Assembly (NCBI GenBank): GCA_013166775.1
Contig: JABLTJ010000010.1
Coordinates: 1 to 64,000 of the forward strand
DNA: 64,000 nt
Reading direction: 5' to 3'
Source of the DNA: Promethearchaeati archaeon
Lineage (GTDB): Archaea; Asgardarchaeota; Heimdallarchaeia; Heimdallarchaeales; Heimdallarchaeaceae
Part shown: one piece after another, positions 8,520 to 17,914 of the stretch
Layout: each line of letters opens with the position of its first letter
Numbering within the stretch: the stretch's first letter is position 1
Notes under the pieces: generated by a model
Told to the model about the DNA's origin: nothing
Seen by the model: the letters and a program-made list of their open reading frames with translations, nothing else
Databases searched by the model: none
Made by a program: the position numbers and the translations under genes

Positions 8520-9854
8520 TTATTCAGCATCTATCTCTACTCTTTTCTTTTTTCTTACTTTTGGTACATAATCCTCACCATAGAGATTTCTAACTATATC
8601 AAGTCTAGATGCATCTCTTCTTGTGAGGAAACTAGTTATCTTCCCGTTTATCCATTCTAATGTTCCTTTAAATTTCACCTTTTCCCACAGTTTTAGAAAC
8701 ACAAACCAGAGCATAATTAATGCAAAACCATAAATGAATGCGAATATTGGATTAGTTGACCATCCAGGAGCAATTTTGTCAAGAATCAATTCTTTAATTG
8801 TGGTTCCTACTAATGGTTCAAAAACAAAAATTGTAAGTGTGATTAAACCAAAACGTCTGATGAACTTACTGTGGAGAGCTTTTCTAACTTTGCTTTTCTC
8901 TGGTGAATAGTGAAAATAATAACAGAAGGTACTAAGCCATATAAAAAAACCAATTTGAATGAAATTCCATTGAGTTGGTAGTGTTTGGAATATTTCTGAA
9001 GAATCAGGATGGCCATAAATAGCAAGAAGTATAGATCCTACAGTTAAATATAGAGCTCCTGCTGTACTTCCCACAATCGCAACTTTCTTACGATCAAGTT
9101 CTTGTGAAAAAGCTATGCCAAACATTGCACCATATAAAGCATATCCAATGTATGGGAAAAATGGATAAGTGTCTCCAATTAAAATGCTGAATAATCCACC
9201 TTTCGAATGTTGACCATTAATGTATGCATCATACCAAATCGGTCTTAATAGATTCTTCATAGGCTCTGTAACACAAATAATTGTAGTAGCTAATACTCCA
9301 ATTACAATTAGATTCCTCTTAACATACTTATGACCCTCTCTCATTCCAAGAAGAGCTAACACTATACCTGTACAAATAATACTCAAACCAATTGCGAAAA
9401 GTGCTGTATTCTTGTATATTAATGTAAAAACTGATGGATATTGTATTTGACCTGTTTGTATACTCCCAATAATTAATGAATATTCAGAAGGTCCATCTGG
9501 ATAAGGAAATTCAGCGTTTCCGATCATTGTGTGATTGAATAGTGCTACTTGGATTTTACCTATAAGAATAACCCATAAACCTGTAACTAATCCACTTAAG
9601 AATACTCCTAGTGATTTACTCTTTCCAGATCTCATTCTGGAATACATACTTATTGCATTCGACATTCCTGAAATTAAGGCAAAAATACCAGCAGCTTTAC
9701 CAAGCACTAATGCAAGTCCAGCAAAAGGATTTGCTAAAATCAGATTCATTTGATTTTTACTTGGGAGAGAATCCCAATAGTATGAACCATGAAAGAATAA
9801 CATGAAAAGTATGGATATACCTCGAAGGAAATCTATAACTTGTATTCTTTTCAT
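8520..9854 (-). CDS. Polytopic membrane acyltransferase-like protein (DUF1624/HGSNAT-like)
   Basis: A 444-residue protein with ten or more hydrophobic segments. It opens with R-I-Q-V-I-D-F-L-R-G-I-S-I-L-F-M-L-F-F-H-G, the N-terminal R-x-x-x-I-D-x-L-R-G...H signature of DUF1624 and heparan-alpha-glucosaminide acetyltransferase-like proteins. The His at the end of the first helix is the likely functional residue. The last ~40 residues are a basic cytoplasmic tail. It probably moves an acyl group across the membrane onto a cell-surface or lipid-linked sugar; that is inferred from the family. Confidence 0.65.
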   Translation of the reverse strand: MKRIQVIDFLRGISILFMLFFHGSYYWDSLPSKNQMNLILANPFAGLALVLGKAAGIFALISGMSNAISMYSRMRSGKSKSLGVFLSGLVTGLWVILIGKIQVALFNHTMIGNAEFPYPDGPSEYSLIIGSIQTGQIQYPSVFTLIYKNTALFAIGLSIICTGIVLALLGMREGHKYVKRNLIVIGVLATTIICVTEPMKNLLRPIWYDAYINGQHSKGGLFSILIGDTYPFFPYIGYALYGAMFGIAFSQELDRKKVAIVGSTAGALYLTVGSILLAIYGHPDSSEIFQTLPTQWNFIQIGFFIWLSTFCYYFHYSPEKSKVRKALHSKFIRRFGLITLTIFVFEPLVGTTIKELILDKIAPGWSTNPIFAFIYGFALIMLWFVFLKLWEKVKFKGTLEWINGKITSFLTRRDASRLDIVRNLYGEDYVPKVRKKKRVEIDAE

Positions 9855-9920
9855 AGAATTCGGTTAATTATAGATTGGAACATCATTAAAAATTTTACGC
9901 GTTTTACATGTAAAGTGGGA

Positions 9921-10805
9921 TTATTCCAAAACAGATTTAACGAATTCTTCTGTTATTCTACCTAACGCAGGTAACTGTACAAATATTGTTCTGAATCCTG
10001 GACTTATTTGCATTGCTTTCCTATAATATTTCCTTGCCTTTTCTTCTAATCCTTCCTCAAAGCAAAGATAACCAAGGTGTGCCCATCCGTTAACTGTGTA
10101 TCTTTCCTCGTTTGTTCCAATAAATTTCTCCATCTCAGCAATAGCTGTTTTTTTGTCTTCCTGATATTGTTGTGATATTCCAAAGATTGTATTGAAGAAA
10201 TTATGAACATTCAAAATTCGTCCAAGTTCTTTTACGGGTTCATCATGATCTTCAACCTTTATATCAATGATTCTATCCGATTTAAGAAAACCAGCTTCTT
10301 TTTTTTCAACTATTATTCTCGCACTTTCCTTACCCCTTGAATCTCCTCCTGCATCGTCTCCAGCAAGAAGTGCAGCATATAAACGATTAGCAAGAGTTCC
10401 TTGAGTTTCTTCAAAAGCTTTAGCCATATCCTCAATAACTTTGGAGCTTACAAGTATATTACCTTGACATGTGTATCCTTTGCCTGTCTTATGTCCTGCC
10501 CAACCTAAGCATTTACTGCCTGTGAAAGCTAGAACCTTACCTTCATATGTTACCATTCCTAATTGTCTTGATTCCAAATCCTCATCAACTTCACCGAAAT
10601 GTTTGAGGATTTCCTCCAGAGATAATCCTTCTTTGAGTTTTTCAAGACCCAAAGGACCTAAACTCCAGTTTACCATTGCTTGAGTAGAAATCGCACCAAG
10701 TTCTGCTTCAACAAAACCGATTCTTCCAGCATCATAAATACATGAAGCACCAGCAAATCCAATCTCTTTATTTTCTTTATCAACAGCTACAATTGAAAAT
10801 GTCAT
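9921..10805 (-). CDS. DUF1028 family protein (Ntn-hydrolase-like) with C-terminal helical repeat
   Basis: A 294-residue protein opening M-T-F-S-I-V-A-V-D and containing G-F-A-G-A-S, then A-I-S-T-Q-A-M-V-N and D-A-G-G-D-S-R-G-K-E-S-A. These are the characteristic blocks of DUF1028, a family with an N-terminal-nucleophile-hydrolase-like fold whose chemistry is not established. The C-terminal ~80 residues look like one or two TPR-type helix pairs (A-R-K-Y-Y-R-K-A-M-Q-I-S-P), giving a longer than minimal member. It stands alone, divergent from the gene at 10915. Confidence 0.8.
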   Translation of the reverse strand: MTFSIVAVDKENKEIGFAGASCIYDAGRIGFVEAELGAISTQAMVNWSLGPLGLEKLKEGLSLEEILKHFGEVDEDLESRQLGMVTYEGKVLAFTGSKCLGWAGHKTGKGYTCQGNILVSSKVIEDMAKAFEETQGTLANRLYAALLAGDDAGGDSRGKESARIIVEKKEAGFLKSDRIIDIKVEDHDEPVKELGRILNVHNFFNTIFGISQQYQEDKKTAIAEMEKFIGTNEERYTVNGWAHLGYLCFEEGLEEKARKYYRKAMQISPGFRTIFVQLPALGRITEEFVKSVLE

Positions 10806-10914
10806 GAAGGGAAAAAAGTTACCATGTATTAAGACTTTTTGCTACACAGATTCTGTGAAAGTTTATTTACAACTGAATAAAACAAGAAAGACATGACAAA
10901 TTAAATAGATAGAG

Positions 10915-11820
10915 ATGACTGAAATGACTGTAATTGAAAAACAAACAAGATTTATTTCTTTTCTGATTTGTATCATGTCCTATGTTATAGCGTTGGGTGT
11001 GGCAATAGGGATAGGATTTGCATTACATCCTAGGATTCATCCAATTTTTACAGCTCTGGTAGCAGATATTGTAGCAACTCTTGTAATTTATCTGTATAGC
11101 ACTATCTTAAAGAACACTAGCTTATACGATCCTTATTGGAGTTTTATTCCAATTATTATCGCTCTTTATTGGTTATTTAGTTCAACACCAGTCAGTGAAA
11201 TCACAATTAGACAAATAGTCATCTTATTACTAGTATGTGTTTACGGAATAAGATTAACATATAATTGGAGTATCGGATGGAAAGGTTTAAGTCACGAAGA
11301 CTGGCGATATACAAAATATCGAAAAGATTTTCCAAAATGGTTCTGGGGTATTAATCTTACAGGACTTCAAATGATGCCAACCATATTAGTATTCCTTGGT
11401 TGCTTATCTCTATATCCGGCTTTAACAACTACTTTTCCAACATTCAATATCTTAACAATCTTTGGGATAATAATTGTTTCAATGGCAATTATAATCGAAA
11501 CTGTTGCTGATGAGCAACTAAGAAAATTCAATAAACAAAAAGAGAAAGGACAAATGATTTCTTCAGGATTATGGGGTTACACAAGACATCCAAATTATTT
11601 TGGTGAAATAAGTTTTTGGTGGGGATTATGGTTCTTTGCTTTATCCATAAATCCAGCTACTTACTGGTGGATGATAGTCGGACCTGTAGGTATTACAATA
11701 CTCTTCTTTGTAATCAGTATGCCAATGATGGAAAAATATCTTGTGGAAAAATATCCCAACTATGGAGATTATCAGAAAAGAGTATCAATGCTAATACCTT
11801 GGTTCTCGAGAAAAAAATAG
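10915..11820 (+). CDS. DUF1295 family membrane protein (steroid 5-alpha-reductase/ICMT-like)
   Basis: A 301-residue polytopic membrane protein. Its C-terminal half carries the superfamily signature G-L-W-G-Y-T-R-H-P-N-Y-F-G-E (about residues 222-235), the cofactor-binding core shared by isoprenylcysteine methyltransferases, sterol reductases and DUF1295. About eight membrane helices are visible. DUF1295 members are often NAD(P)H-dependent reductases or methyltransferases of lipids, and the acceptor here is unknown. A second possible start is the ATG at 10924. Confidence 0.85.
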   Translation: MTEMTVIEKQTRFISFLICIMSYVIALGVAIGIGFALHPRIHPIFTALVADIVATLVIYLYSTILKNTSLYDPYWSFIPIIIALYWLFSSTPVSEITIRQIVILLLVCVYGIRLTYNWSIGWKGLSHEDWRYTKYRKDFPKWFWGINLTGLQMMPTILVFLGCLSLYPALTTTFPTFNILTIFGIIIVSMAIIIETVADEQLRKFNKQKEKGQMISSGLWGYTRHPNYFGEISFWWGLWFFALSINPATYWWMIVGPVGITILFFVISMPMMEKYLVEKYPNYGDYQKRVSMLIPWFSRKK

Positions 11821-11859
11821 TTCTCTTTTTGATTATTGAAAAAAAGTGAAGGGTGTAAA

Positions 11860-12381
11860 TTAAGTTACCCAACGAGAGAAGAAGAATAGTAGTATTATAC
11901 CTCCAGCTAGAATTATTAGACCATTTATTAGCAGGAACAAAAACGACGATACGCCGGGCATAGTTTTCCTACCTTTTTCATTTCTCCAGAAGATGTGTAT
12001 TAAAGCAGAACCTTCCCAACCTTCAGGCATAAGATCCAAAAACAGATGGGATGCGTGACCAACTAAATACATGGCAAATATTGGTACTAAGAAAACAAAA
12101 TCTCCTGTCAAATCTTTTCTTGTAAGGTAAACAGGTAGTGTAAATGCGATTGGTAAAATGAATGAGTGGGTTAAGACATTCCTGTGAGGTAAGAGTTTTT
12201 GCCACAAAACATCATAATCAGGCAATTGTGCTCCAAAATGACATGCAAAGAATGAGAGTATCATCCATACAGAATGTTTAACGTCAATAGTAGCAAAATT
12301 TACACCACTGAAGAAATGATAGAGTACTATTATAACAATCCAAGCTGAGGTTGCTCCAAGAAGATGACCTTTACGATGCAA
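11860..12381 (-). CDS. YdjM/DUF457-like membrane-bound putative metal-dependent hydrolase
   Basis: A 173-residue integral membrane protein with about five hydrophobic segments. The polar signatures run H-R-K-G-H-L-L-G-A at the start, then G-A-Q-L-P-D-Y-D, H-R-N-V-L-T-H-S, and V-G-H-A-S-H-L-F-L-D-L near the C-terminal third. These His/Asp positions match the likely metal site seen in the shorter relative at 2874-3245. It converges on the DUF1295 gene, with 39 bases between their stops. Confidence 0.7.
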   Translation of the reverse strand: MHRKGHLLGATSAWIVIIVLYHFFSGVNFATIDVKHSVWMILSFFACHFGAQLPDYDVLWQKLLPHRNVLTHSFILPIAFTLPVYLTRKDLTGDFVFLVPIFAMYLVGHASHLFLDLMPEGWEGSALIHIFWRNEKGRKTMPGVSSFLFLLINGLIILAGGIILLFFFSRWVT

Positions 12382-12498
12382 ATTATCACCAAACTTCAGT
12401 TACTGCAAATGATATTAGTAGTTTTTAAACTTTACAGCTAAAATATATTAAGCTAAGATTTTTTAAAGAATTATAACATAACTGAATGTGTGATTTAG

Positions 12499-13458
12499 AT
12501 GAGCAATGAAATGATTGAAATAGTTGAGGAAATTGAAGAACCCAAGAAAGAGAATATATGGTTCTTAATTTTAGGTGTCTTGATTCTCTATGGTTTAATC
12601 CTGGTTTTTGCAAACAACATTCTAGGAAGAATTGTTAGTTCTGAAACTCTAGAATCTAAGCCTTATCTATACCAAATCAATCTATTTGTAATCCTTCTTG
12701 TATTCTTCTTAGTCATTGTACCCTTTTTATTCAGAATTCCAGAGCGTAATCAAACCTACCTGCAATTTCTCAAGAAAATAAAACTAATAAAAATTCAACC
12801 AATCATTGCTGTATTGGGATTGGGCATAACCACAGGAGTGATTTTTTTAGTTTTCCTACTATTATCTTCCCTAGTATCTGTTGCAATTATTGGCGGGGAA
12901 TTAATCTTAGATTTCAGATTGCTTTGGGTAGGCTATGGGTTTTCAGAATATCTCTATCGAGCACTGATACCCGGTATATGGGAAGAAGTAGCATTCAGAG
13001 GAATAGTGCTAGTGCTACTCCTGAAGAAATATTCGAAACAAAATTCAATAATAATAAACTCAATACTTTTTGGACTATTCCATCTCATAAATTTAGTTAA
13101 TATGCGATATTCGATATATCCTGAAGTTGTGGCAATAAATGTAATATTCCAAGTAATTTATACTACAGCAGCAGGTTTTGTTTTTGCATATCTGTTTGTT
13201 AAAACTGAGAGTCTCATACCTTCGATTCTATCTCATTTTACTTTAGATGCATTTGGTCCCTTTCTACAAACGATTGTGTTTGGAACACTCAGCTTAGCAG
13301 ATATAGCTATTCTTAGAACAAGCCAAACAGTGTTAGGAATTGGCTTAATCCCTGCAATTGTTAATGTTCTCATAATCTACTTAGTTTATTGGTTGTGGAA
13401 GAAAAAAAGATTCTTTGAACCTGTTATCTTAGAAGATAAGATGAAGCTAATTGAATGA
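12499..13458 (+). CDS. CPBP-family intramembrane metalloprotease
   Basis: A 319-residue membrane protein with about eight segments. The core shows W-E-E-V-A-F-R-G (motif 1, EExxxR), F-G-L-F-H (motif 2, FxxxH) and a third His in S-H-F-T-L-D-A-F. Glu and His residues on these helices form the zinc or catalytic site in type II CAAX-processing (Abi/Rce1-like) proteases. Archaeal substrates are largely unknown; prenyl-protein processing or signalling cleavage are options. A second member is at 39003-39866. Confidence 0.85.
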   Translation: MSNEMIEIVEEIEEPKKENIWFLILGVLILYGLILVFANNILGRIVSSETLESKPYLYQINLFVILLVFFLVIVPFLFRIPERNQTYLQFLKKIKLIKIQPIIAVLGLGITTGVIFLVFLLLSSLVSVAIIGGELILDFRLLWVGYGFSEYLYRALIPGIWEEVAFRGIVLVLLLKKYSKQNSIIINSILFGLFHLINLVNMRYSIYPEVVAINVIFQVIYTTAAGFVFAYLFVKTESLIPSILSHFTLDAFGPFLQTIVFGTLSLADIAILRTSQTVLGIGLIPAIVNVLIIYLVYWLWKKKRFFEPVILEDKMKLIE

Positions 13459-13582
13459 AGTAACTAAAACTATATTTATTTTTTATTCTTTCTTCTGATT
13501 TTTTCTATTTTTTTAAGTAAACCTTTTACTTTTATACTGAAGGCTTTATTCAGTATGATTCATAACCTGTTTCATATATAAT

Positions 13583-14044
13583 TTATTCATAACCTGAGAG
13601 ACATACCATGGTGTGAGTACGTTGAACACCATCAATAGAAGTGATGATTTTAAGATTTTGTTCGAGAGTGTCAATGCCTTCAGTTTTCATTTTGATCATA
13701 GCATCATATTCACCAGCGAGGTGATGCATTTCGATAATATCTAGCTCTTCATGACGTTTCCAGAGATTCTGAGCAGTAAAATCCCAAACACTAGCAGCAC
13801 GATCTAAGACAACAAGGATGATAGCGGTGATTTCCTTACCAAGTTTCTTGTCATCAGTAATAATTGTATAGCCAGTAATAATATCATTTTTCTCTAATGA
13901 TTTAATACGTGTATGAACAGTTTGGCGAGTGATACTATCAACTATTTCATTCTCTTGTAATTTAATTGAGATTTCTTCTTTAGGTAAACGACTATCACTT
14001 TTGAGATATTCAATTATCTTTTTATCAATGTTATCAATACGCAT
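13583..14044 (-). CDS. Lrp/AsnC-family transcriptional regulator
   Basis: A 153-residue protein from ATG 14044 (an upstream in-frame TTG at 14080 lies inside an inverted repeat and is less likely). It starts with the standard Lrp helix-turn-helix, I-D-K-K-I-I-E-Y-L-K-S-D-S-R. The recognition helix falls within T-R-Q-T-V-H-T-R-I-K-S-L and is followed by G-Y-T-I-I. The C-terminal half is a RAM ligand-binding domain ending in a T-H-T-M-V-C strand. Such regulators sense amino acids. It is divergent from a PLP aminotransferase at 14243, and the spacer holds two dyads, so it most likely controls that gene and itself. Confidence 0.85.
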   Translation of the reverse strand: MRIDNIDKKIIEYLKSDSRLPKEEISIKLQENEIVDSITRQTVHTRIKSLEKNDIITGYTIITDDKKLGKEITAIILVVLDRAASVWDFTAQNLWKRHEELDIIEMHHLAGEYDAMIKMKTEGIDTLEQNLKIITSIDGVQRTHTMVCLSGYE

Positions 14045-14061
14045 AATATCCACTTTTTGAC

Positions 14062-14143
14062 ATTTGTTAAGTTTGAACAAATCTATTAATGATTATGTCA
14101 AAATAACAATAGTATATACGTTTAAATATTTAACTATAGTTAA
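14062..14143. promoter_or_regulatory. Candidate Lrp operators: two inverted repeats in divergent promoter
   Basis: Two dyads lie between the Lrp gene and the aminotransferase. One is ATTTGTT-N7-AACAAAT (14062-14068 with 14076-14082), just upstream of the regulator's ATG. The other is a perfect 14-base palindrome TTAACTATAGTTAA (14130-14143), about 100 bases upstream of the aminotransferase start. Their positions suit autoregulation and control of the divergent gene. Palindromes of this length do arise by chance in AT-rich DNA, so confidence is moderate. Confidence 0.5.
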
Positions 14144-14242
14144 GTGATTAACAAAAAAGCACATGATGTGTAATGTGAAATCTTATAAATGCGTATTTTT
14201 GTAAAATATTTAGTTAGAATCAACTTAATGGTAGAATGAAAG

Positions 14243-15589
14243 ATGGTATTAGAAATTAATCCAAAAAATTTAGAAATTAGTTTCGCTGATTGGGTAGAAA
14301 AAATACCTGAAAGTGAGATTAGAAGATTGTTAAGGTACTCTCCAAAATATTATTTTGGTGGAGGTAAACCAGGCTTACTACCTGTACAAACTTTTCACAA
14401 AATAATCGAAGAAATCGTTGTCGATGAGAAAAAACTTTTGAGAGAAAATTCTACGAGATCTCTAGATAATTACAATTATGGTAAAACTGAAGGGAATGAT
14501 GACTTAAGAGAAGTTCTTGCTCAACGTCTAAATAGAAAGGACAAAGTTAACTGTACTAAAGATGATTTAGTGATTACAACAGGTTCTCAGCAAATACTCT
14601 ATGCTCTAAATGATGTTTTAATTAGACCAGGAGATATAATTTTAGTTCCTCGACCAACTTATCTTGGATTCTTGAGACCAGCAGAAAAAATGGGTGCGAA
14701 AATAATTACTTTGCCTACTGATGAGAATGGAATGATAACTGAATATATTGATGTAGCTATTAAACTATGTAAGAAAGAGTTTGGTAGAAACCCTAAAGTT
14801 CTCTATGTTTTACCTTATTCAGATAATCCTAAAGGAACTACTTTGTCTAATAAAAGGAAGCAAGAGATTATAGATACTGTCTTCCCTCATAATGATATTT
14901 TAATTATTGAAGATGCAGCCTATAAAGAGATTCAATTTGATGACAAAGAATATCATCCGTTGAAAGAGCATGATACTGAAAATCAGAGGATAGCTTATCT
15001 TTCTTCAACAACAAAAGAAGCTGCTTCATTCAGATTGGGGTATCATGTTCTTCCAGATAGAATCAGAGATGCAGTAATCAAAGCGAAAGGGTACTATGAT
15101 CTGTGTACATCAGAATTTACACAAAGAATAGCTTCGAAATACTATGAGAAACACATTGATGAGCAAATTCCAATTATTCAACAGGGGTATAAATTGAGAA
15201 GAGATGCAATGGTAAAAGCTGTTGATGAATTTATGCCCGAGGGAATATTTACTCTACCAACTGGTGGATTCTTTGTCTGGTATGAAACAAAAGATAAGGC
15301 GTTTGATTCAAAAATATTCGTAGAGGAAGCTTTAGAAAATGGTATGAGTTTTGTTCCAGGATATTCATTTTTCCCATCCACAGGTTATAGTATAACCGAA
15401 GAAAATTCTTTGATCCATGGTAAAACAAGCACAAATACTATGAGATTAGGATACTCCTTACTCTCCCCAGAATTAATTACTGAGGGAATTGAAAAATTAG
15501 GTGATTTAATGTATGAAAGTCAGAAACGGAATACTAAAAAAGTAAAATGTTTAGGAACGCTGGAAGATTATTCAAAATTCTGGTTCTAG
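14243..15589 (+). CDS. PLP-dependent aminotransferase, class I/II (MocR/LysN-like fold)
   Basis: A 448-residue fold-type I aminotransferase. It has N-Y-N-Y-G-K-T-E-G-N-D-D-L-R near residue 75, then T-T-G-S-Q-Q-I-L-Y-A-L (PLP phosphate loop, about 113-123) and I-I-E-D-A-A-Y-K-E (Asp that binds the pyridine nitrogen). The lysine block is S-S-T-T-K-E-A-A-S-F-R-L-G-Y, with Lys as the Schiff-base residue. A late T-M-R-L-G-Y-S gives the substrate-carboxylate Arg. Relatives use 2-aminoadipate, aromatic or branched amino acids; I cannot choose. Regulation by the divergent Lrp gene is likely. The next gene follows after 4 bases. Confidence 0.85.
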   Translation: MVLEINPKNLEISFADWVEKIPESEIRRLLRYSPKYYFGGGKPGLLPVQTFHKIIEEIVVDEKKLLRENSTRSLDNYNYGKTEGNDDLREVLAQRLNRKDKVNCTKDDLVITTGSQQILYALNDVLIRPGDIILVPRPTYLGFLRPAEKMGAKIITLPTDENGMITEYIDVAIKLCKKEFGRNPKVLYVLPYSDNPKGTTLSNKRKQEIIDTVFPHNDILIIEDAAYKEIQFDDKEYHPLKEHDTENQRIAYLSSTTKEAASFRLGYHVLPDRIRDAVIKAKGYYDLCTSEFTQRIASKYYEKHIDEQIPIIQQGYKLRRDAMVKAVDEFMPEGIFTLPTGGFFVWYETKDKAFDSKIFVEEALENGMSFVPGYSFFPSTGYSITEENSLIHGKTSTNTMRLGYSLLSPELITEGIEKLGDLMYESQKRNTKKVKCLGTLEDYSKFWF

Positions 15590-15593
15590 AAAA

Positions 15594-16061
15594 ATGAACC
15601 AGTTTAATAAAGTGATATTAATGGTTGAGAAAAACATAGTAAATGAAGCTAAGAGATATTGGAAACACGGGCATAATTGTGCTCAATCAGCAGCTGGTGG
15701 GATCTTAGATTATTTTGGTTTTGAATCTGAGAGTGAAATACTGAATAAATCCTTCTTACCTTACGGTGGAGGAATTGGAGAAAGATCTATATGCGGATCA
15801 TTAGTAGGAGCTTTGGGTGCTCTGAGTTTTCTACTGAAGGAGAAAGGATTAGATAATGAAAAAATATATGCGAAAATTAAGGTTCTAAAAACAGCTTTCG
15901 CAGAATCAAATGGTTCTCTCTATTGTAAAGAGCTTCTTGATGGGTATATTGATCAAGATGGTAAAATAGATATAGAAAATCCAGAGAGAAAAAAAGTGTG
16001 TGATCAGACAGTAGAAACAGTTGTTCTAATTGTAAAGGATATTGTTGAAAATATAAACTAG
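15594..16061 (+). CDS. C_GCAxxG_C_C-family redox-type protein
   Basis: A 155-residue protein with the spaced cysteines of the C_GCAxxG_C_C family: H-N-C-A-Q-S-A-A-G-G early, I-C-G-S-L-V-G-A-L-G-A-L in the middle, then single Cys in L-Y-C-K-E and K-V-C-D-Q. Family members are thought to bind a metal or act in redox or thiol chemistry, but no activity is settled. It starts 4 bases after the aminotransferase stop, so the two are probably cotranscribed. An in-frame ATG at 15621 is an alternative start. A diverged paralogue is at 49917-50381. Confidence 0.75.
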   Translation: MNQFNKVILMVEKNIVNEAKRYWKHGHNCAQSAAGGILDYFGFESESEILNKSFLPYGGGIGERSICGSLVGALGALSFLLKEKGLDNEKIYAKIKVLKTAFAESNGSLYCKELLDGYIDQDGKIDIENPERKKVCDQTVETVVLIVKDIVENIN

Positions 16062-16121
16062 TTTCTTACTCTCTTTATTTTTTATGAAAAGTTTCTTATT
16101 TTGTTATACTCTTTATAAATT

Positions 16122-16619
16122 ATGAAACGAGAAATTCGTTTGGAGAACCTCTATTTAGATTATGGTAAAGAAAGATTTCTAAACTGGTGTCGTACTCTCT
16201 ATAGTTTTAGATTCATCAAATCTCATTCTTATCCAGATGATATGAATCCAGATCGATTTATTGCTCTTATAAATTTTAAAGATGAAGATGAACTGCGAAA
16301 TTTTGTTAATATCATGAAAATTGAATCAGATGTCGATATACAAGAAGCTATCACATCAGAATCTTATTTCTCTGGAAAAGCAAAAGTAAATGAAACTACA
16401 TGTTATATCGAAATTAACAAGGTTCTGAAAAACTTGGTTTTTGTGGTTTCCGGAACAGAGGAAGATCAGTTTGCTTTAGATGATTCAACTTTTCAAAGGG
16501 CAAAGAAAATTGATCAATTCTTATCTGAACTCAATATGGTATTTGTTAGTTCTCCTTACGATGATGTATATAGTATAACTCCTGAATTTTATCCTTCAGT
16601 TTGGAATAAAGAACACTGA
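16122..16619 (+). CDS. Hypothetical protein
   Basis: A 165-residue soluble protein with mixed alpha/beta composition, one early W-C-R and no recognised motif. Its stop is only one base before the convergent flavoprotein gene's stop. ATG at 16122 is the only good start. No membrane segment or signal peptide is visible. I do not recognise the family. Confidence 0.6.
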   Translation: MKREIRLENLYLDYGKERFLNWCRTLYSFRFIKSHSYPDDMNPDRFIALINFKDEDELRNFVNIMKIESDVDIQEAITSESYFSGKAKVNETTCYIEINKVLKNLVFVVSGTEEDQFALDDSTFQRAKKIDQFLSELNMVFVSSPYDDVYSITPEFYPSVWNKEH

Positions 16620-16620
16620 C

Positions 16621-17775
16621 CTAAGGTGGTAGTAATCTCTGCTTTTCAGCTCTTCTGAATTTGTTTAGTCGAAGTTGGAGAAGCATAGCTAAACCTTGTT
16701 TTAACATAGTTTTTTCAATATATTCTTGGAGTTCTTCGTTATTATTAGTATTACCTATTTCTCTCTCTTGATTACGGATTGTTAATGTAGTTATATCTTT
16801 CATCATTTTGGAATATATTTTCATAACATCCTTATTTTTTCTTTCAGCTTTCAATATTGCTTTTGCAGCTATCCTTCCTGATAGTGCTGCAGAATCCATC
16901 CCTACTCCCCTAGTTGGGTCAACTAATCCTGCTGCATCTCCAGCCATTAGAATTCTGTTCCTTCCCAACCACACACGATTTTTTGAGTGTAGATTCATTG
17001 AAGTTTTATATCCTTCCCTTTTAATAATTTCTCCAGTGATGTTAAATTCCTTTTTTACATGATTGTAGAATTTTTCTTGCCTTTCGTTTACATTGGTGTC
17101 GTTGCATCCAGTCCCTATTACCCAATAATCCTTACGATCATCTAGTGTTTTCTTGTATATCCAAGCAAACATTGCATTATTCCAATCTAGATTCCAAAAT
17201 TGATATAGAGTTTCCTGATCTAAATCAGCTTCACCATCGATATAATAATTTAATGTTGCTCCTTCAAAATCAGATGAGAAATCTTCAGGACGAAGTTGAG
17301 AACGAATTTTAGGACGTAAACCAGTTGCATCAATGAAATATTTTGCTTTAAATTTCATATCTTTCTTTTCTTTAGGTTTAACTAAATTCACTAAAATCTG
17401 GTCTTTTTGTTCTTCTATACTCTGACAAACGATATCATCAATGAATTCTGCTCCAGAATCCTGAGCAAGAATGTTTAACCAATGATCAAAGGATTTCCTC
17501 ATAAAATTAAACATTTTAAATGGAGAACCTACTGATTTTCCATCAGGAAGAATCATTTTAATTTTTTTTAACTCAACGTTGCACAGACGATCTTGAGGAA
17601 TTTTTTCTCCTAATATTTTTTCAAAATAACCAAACTGTATACCCGAACATGGTTTATTTCTAGGAGTTTTTCTTCTCTCAACAAGGAGAGTTTTTAAACC
17701 TCCTCTTGTTGCGAATTTAGCTGCTGTAGAACCTGCAATACCTCCACCAGCAACAATTAAATCATACTCCAACAT
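16621..17775 (-). CDS. Geranylgeranyl reductase-family FAD-dependent oxidoreductase
   Basis: A 384-residue flavoprotein. It starts with the Rossmann motif L-I-V-A-G-G-G-I-A-G-S-T-A-A and a V-E-R-R acidic/ribose end. It then has P-C-S-G-I-Q-F-G, the P-C-S/G-G block typical of the geranylgeranyl reductase family, and A-G-D-A-A-G-L-V-D-P-T-R-G-V-G for the FAD phosphate/ribose. In archaea these enzymes saturate the isoprenoid chains of membrane lipids. Several paralogues of other function exist, so the exact substrate is uncertain. It stands alone on the minus strand. Confidence 0.85.
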   Translation of the reverse strand: MLEYDLIVAGGGIAGSTAAKFATRGGLKTLLVERRKTPRNKPCSGIQFGYFEKILGEKIPQDRLCNVELKKIKMILPDGKSVGSPFKMFNFMRKSFDHWLNILAQDSGAEFIDDIVCQSIEEQKDQILVNLVKPKEKKDMKFKAKYFIDATGLRPKIRSQLRPEDFSSDFEGATLNYYIDGEADLDQETLYQFWNLDWNNAMFAWIYKKTLDDRKDYWVIGTGCNDTNVNERQEKFYNHVKKEFNITGEIIKREGYKTSMNLHSKNRVWLGRNRILMAGDAAGLVDPTRGVGMDSAALSGRIAAKAILKAERKNKDVMKIYSKMMKDITTLTIRNQEREIGNTNNNEELQEYIEKTMLKQGLAMLLQLRLNKFRRAEKQRLLPP

Positions 17776-17914
17776 ATGAATTACAATTTTTGGTGTATTG
17801 CTTAAATGTTACCCTCTAGGTATAAATATTTGGGGATTCTTTTCAGATATCTAGAATATGCTACATTAGAAAAGGATACATAATATTTTTAGGATAAGAA
17901 TCAGCATTTCAGTC

